From Desulfocapsaceae bacterium (lineage in GTDB: Bacteria; Desulfobacterota; Desulfobulbia; Desulfobulbales; Desulfocapsaceae): a stretch of DNA of 32,676 bases. The notes beneath the pieces were generated by a model that did no database searches, was not told the DNA's origin, and saw only the letters and a program-made list of their open reading frames with translations. The stretch is taken from contig JAQVER010000045.1 of NCBI GenBank assembly GCA_028697885.1, positions 1-32,676 on the forward strand, read 5' to 3'. The position numbers were made by a program, and so were the translations under genes. Every line of letters starts with the position of its first letter. Within the stretch, counting starts at the first letter, position 1. This document shows positions 32,181 to 32,676 of the stretch, one piece after another.

Positions 32181-32676
32181 ATGGGGAAAAAAAACCTGGT
32201 AATGAATAATCCGTTGCGAATTCTTGGACTTGAAAAAAAGGTTAAGGAAGAGGGCGCCAGTATGGGGCTGGTCATGGCCCGTGCCGGTCTGGGCAAGACA
32301 GCTATTCTTGTACAGATTGCCCTTGATTCGATGCTTTGGGGTGACAAGGTCCTGCATGTTTCTATCGGCGAGGGTTTTGACAAGACTCGGGCTTGGTATG
32401 ATGATATCCTGCGCCTGATGGCCGCAGAAGAGAAAAGTGAGAGCTTTCAGACCACTGTTGATGGGATCATGGCGAATCGGATGATCATGACCTTCAAGGA
32501 AAATTCCTTCAGTCAGGCAAAGCTTGAAGAGCGGCTGGACGATTTGGTACAACAGAAAATTTATAAACCTGTCTGTCTGATTATTGACGGATACGATTTC
32601 CAGTCCGGTACGCATGCGGCCCTTGAGGAATTCAAGGATTTCATGGTGCGACATGGCCTGAAGATGATCTGGTTTT
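32181..32676 (+). CDS. P-loop ATPase of unknown role, 5' part only
   Basis: The frame is open from ATG 32181 to the window end (165 codons read) and would continue beyond it. AAAAGAGGT lies eight bases before the ATG. The protein begins MGKKNLVMNNPLRILG and has a P-loop near residues 38-45 (ARAGLGKTAILVQIA) and a hydrophobic strand ending in Asp near residue 145 (PVCLIIDGYDF), a fit for Walker B. KVLHVSIGEGFDKTRAWYDD between them resembles the RecA/DnaB/KaiC-like layout in which a cytoplasmic ATPase core follows a short N-terminal strap. No membrane segment is seen. I do not recognise the family. It may be co-transcribed with fusA only if the hairpin at 32071 is leaky. Confidence 0.75.
   Translation, partial: MGKKNLVMNNPLRILGLEKKVKEEGASMGLVMARAGLGKTAILVQIALDSMLWGDKVLHVSIGEGFDKTRAWYDDILRLMAAEEKSESFQTTVDGIMANRMIMTFKENSFSQAKLEERLDDLVQQKIYKPVCLIIDGYDFQSGTHAALEEFKDFMVRHGLKMIWF

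Overview
The window looks like chromosome of a Gram-negative bacterium of the Desulfobacterota, plausibly Desulfobulbales. The reasons are the EF-G paralogue, which resembles mitochondrial EF-G1 (the spdEFG1 type known from spirochaetes, planctomycetes and deltaproteobacteria), the style of the polysaccharide export genes, and short dispersed palindromes of the CGCAGAGACGC type. This is inference; no 16S or other decisive marker is present.

Layout. Positions 1-1520 hold the 3' end of nadC, a very acidic zinc-ribbon protein and a tRNA-Phe with its own terminator. Positions 1520-2000 are non-coding with several hairpins. From 2001 to about 27724 lies one long exopolysaccharide (EPS) or capsule locus, read entirely left to right. 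Its first half (2001-11773) is the assembly, export and control module: a secreted FecR-like protein, a Wza-type outer-membrane export lipoprotein, an O-antigen ligase/polymerase-type membrane protein, a CpsB/CapC-type PHP tyrosine phosphatase, a fused Wzz/BY-kinase, a membrane-anchored TPR protein and an unusual membrane J-domain protein with an NTF2-like tail. The middle (11918-18677) makes and moves precursors: APS kinase, a UDP-GlcNAc-type 6-dehydrogenase, a WecB-type 2-epimerase, a Wzx-type flippase and two methyltransferases. Positions 18680-23690 are clearly AT-richer and hold three glycosyltransferases and an EpsG-type polymerase; this is probably the exchangeable, structure-specific part. 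The locus closes with a polyprenyl-phosphate sugar transferase and a large secreted protein with two putative glycosidase barrels.

How the genes would work together (inference). The polyprenyl sugar transferase loads the first sugar onto undecaprenyl phosphate, the glycosyltransferases extend it with aminosugar or uronic-acid donors from the dehydrogenase and epimerase, the methyltransferases decorate it, Wzx flips it, and one of the two polymerase-type proteins joins the units. The BY-kinase/phosphatase pair would control chain growth, Wza would export, and the glycosidase-like protein would trim or release polymer.

Downstream, a convergent HtrA/DegP-type protease gene (28045-29166, minus strand) is separated from the locus by an approximately 205-bp tandem duplication that left a decayed copy of the protease C-terminus. 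An approximately 530-bp spacer with a long imperfect palindrome follows, then a possible 65-codon gene with a terminator, fusA (EF-G), and the start of a P-loop ATPase gene cut by the window end. At least five copies or half-copies of one palindromic repeat sit between genes of the locus.
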